The translations under genes and the position numbers were made by a program. Of a stretch of 64,000 nucleotides of DNA, positions 62,854 through 64,000 are shown one piece after another. A model generated the notes under the pieces. It worked only from the letters and a program-made list of their open reading frames with translations, was not told the origin of the DNA and made no database searches. How positions within the stretch are numbered: the stretch's first letter is position 1; each line of letters opens with the position of its first letter. This DNA comes from Marinifilum sp. D714 (GTDB lineage: Bacteria; Bacteroidota; Bacteroidia; Bacteroidales; Marinifilaceae). The stretch lies in contig NZ_JALPNU010000002.1 of NCBI RefSeq assembly GCF_030851345.1, positions 248,001 through 312,000 of the forward strand, in the 5' to 3' direction.

Positions 62854-64000
62854 CTATTTTTTTGCGTGATAATATAAAATAGAACAATTCTCTTTTCTAA
62901 AAAGTTTTGCTGACGTGTTTAATATATCATCAATGCTTACTTTACGATATTTCTCTACCTCGGTGTTGATCTCATTCGCATCGCCAAGTAGTTCGTGTGT
63001 GGCAAGATTCATAGCTTTGTTTAAGTAGCTGATTTCTGAAAATACCAGGCTCGATTCAATCTTGTTTTTAACCTTTTGCAATTCGTAATCAGTAACCTTT
63101 TCAGTAGCAATTTTATTTAGTTCTTCCCAAATAGCAGCTTCGGCTTCTTCAAACGAAACTCCTTCGCTTAATTTGCCAGTTACCAAAAATAGGCCAGGTT
63201 CAAAATCACCAGTAAGGTATGCATCAATTGAAGAGAATAAGTTTCTTTCCTTTATCAGCTTTTGAAAAATTCTTGATGATTGCCCATTGGATAAAACATC
63301 AGAAACCAAATCGGTAGAGTAAAACTCATCATCGGTTCTTTTGCCCATGTGGAAAGCCATATAAATGGCATCGAACGGAACACTACGCTCTAAATGTAAA
63401 GTTCTCAATTCGGTTTGTACTGGCTCTTCAGGTAGGTTTCGTTCAGCAATTTCCCGACGCTCAATTGGTCCGAACCATTTTTTTGCCAAGCGTTTTACAT
63501 TCTCCGTTTCTACATTACCCGACACTACAAGAATTGCATTGTTTGGCGCATAGTGCTTAAAGAAAAATGCTTTGACTTCATCCAGTTGAACAGTTTCAAT
63601 CTGCTCAATTGATTTTCCAATTGTTGACCATTGATATGGATGCTTTTTATATGCTAGCGGGCGCAAATGCAACCATACATCACCGTAAGGTTGGTTAAAA
63701 TATCTTTGTTTAAACTCCTCAATTACAACATTTCTTTGTACTTCCAAGCTTTTCTCACTGAAAGCCAAACTCAGCATTCTGTCTGATTCTAACCAAAATG
63801 CAGTTTCCAGATTATCTTTAGGAACTGTAAGATAGTAGTTGGTTATATCGTTACTTGTCCATGCATTGTTGTCTCCGCCAACTAACTGCAAAGGCTCATC
63901 GTAATTGGGGATGTTTACAGATCCACCAAACATCAAATGCTCAAATAAATGAGCAAAACCTGTGCGTTCAGGATTTTCATCTTTTGAACCAATATTGTAT
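62854..64000 (-). CDS. M16-family zinc peptidase, catalytic half (partial)
   Basis: The gene runs off the window edge at its 5' end. The open frame continues upstream of 63936 to base 64000 and includes the zinc motif H-L-F-E-H at 63937-63951 in TGFAHLFEHLMFGGS, so the enzyme is catalytic. Other marks are QRNVVIEEFKQRYFNQPYGD, FFKHYAPNNAILVVSGNV and SNGQSSRIFQKLIKERNLF. It lies 2 bp before the non-catalytic partner. The start and any signal peptide lie outside the window. Confidence 0.92.
   Translation of the reverse strand, partial: YNIGSKDENPERTGFAHLFEHLMFGGSVNIPNYDEPLQLVGGDNNAWTSNDITNYYLTVPKDNLETAFWLESDRMLSLAFSEKSLEVQRNVVIEEFKQRYFNQPYGDVWLHLRPLAYKKHPYQWSTIGKSIEQIETVQLDEVKAFFFKHYAPNNAILVVSGNVETENVKRLAKKWFGPIERREIAERNLPEEPVQTELRTLHLERSVPFDAIYMAFHMGKRTDDEFYSTDLVSDVLSNGQSSRIFQKLIKERNLFSSIDAYLTGDFEPGLFLVTGKLSEGVSFEEAEAAIWEELNKIATEKVTDYELQKVKNKIESSLVFSEISYLNKAMNLATHELLGDANEINTEVEKYRKVSIDDILNTSAKLFRKENCSILYYHAKK

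Overview
The window reads as a chromosomal segment of a marine-type member of the Bacteroidota, most likely order Bacteroidales/Marinilabiliales (Marinifilaceae-like). The base composition is AT-rich and genes mostly lack strong Shine-Dalgarno sites. Several promoters carry the Bacteroidota -7 box TAnnTTTG, clearest in front of the two tRNAs. Many genes belong to families typical of this phylum (DUF4494, DUF4831, DUF5522, DUF6787, double-glycine leader peptide, YwqK/MORN). The genus is inferred, not proven. No phage, transposase, plasmid or CRISPR genes were seen.

Layout. 1-8.5 kb: a 23-bp palindromic repeat array, an outer-membrane porin, an orphan sensor kinase, dacB-xseB-xseA, a MORN-repeat protein and an unknown protein. 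8.5-19 kb: dnaK, panB, an RluA-family pseudouridine synthase, cdd, a LysM glucosaminidase, a DoxX-like protein, a 1096-residue sortilin/BNR-repeat protein and a small lipoprotein. 19-23.2 kb is the most accessory-looking part. It holds an ECF sigma factor with a coupled two-helix membrane partner, a stretch of palindromic elements, a DUF6249-like membrane protein, a 10-unit 21-bp tandem array, and a gene for a HEPN-motif protein framed like an integron cassette (GTTAGGC before it, GCCTAAC plus a long hairpin after it).

23.2-30.6 kb is a beta-oxidation operon (acyl-CoA ligase, then fadN-fadA-fadE order). 30.9-34 kb is a tightly coupled LptF/G permease - NTF2-like lipoprotein - DUF5522 mini-protein - fmt operon. 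34-41 kb: a START-like protein, two identical tRNA-Met(CAT) genes with matching promoters and terminators, a DUF4494 protein, aspA, trmO, a second palindromic array, and hemH-hemF-DUF6787. At 41.2 kb lies an orphan double-glycine leader peptide gene. 41.5-51 kb: a POT peptide transporter, nnrDE, a DUF4831 protein, pepD, a DUF2062 protein, a D-threonine-aldolase-like enzyme and pncB. 51-56 kb: three tandem paralogous MFS transporters. 56-64 kb: a lipoprotein, purA, a Fur-family regulator, a bifunctional RelA/SpoT enzyme and a pair of M16 peptidases, the second running off the window edge.

Most of the segment is housekeeping. The parts most worth following are the cassette-like HEPN gene with its attC-like hairpin, the three intergenic arrays whose short units repeat every 21-23 bp (about two helical turns), and the orphan double-glycine leader peptide.
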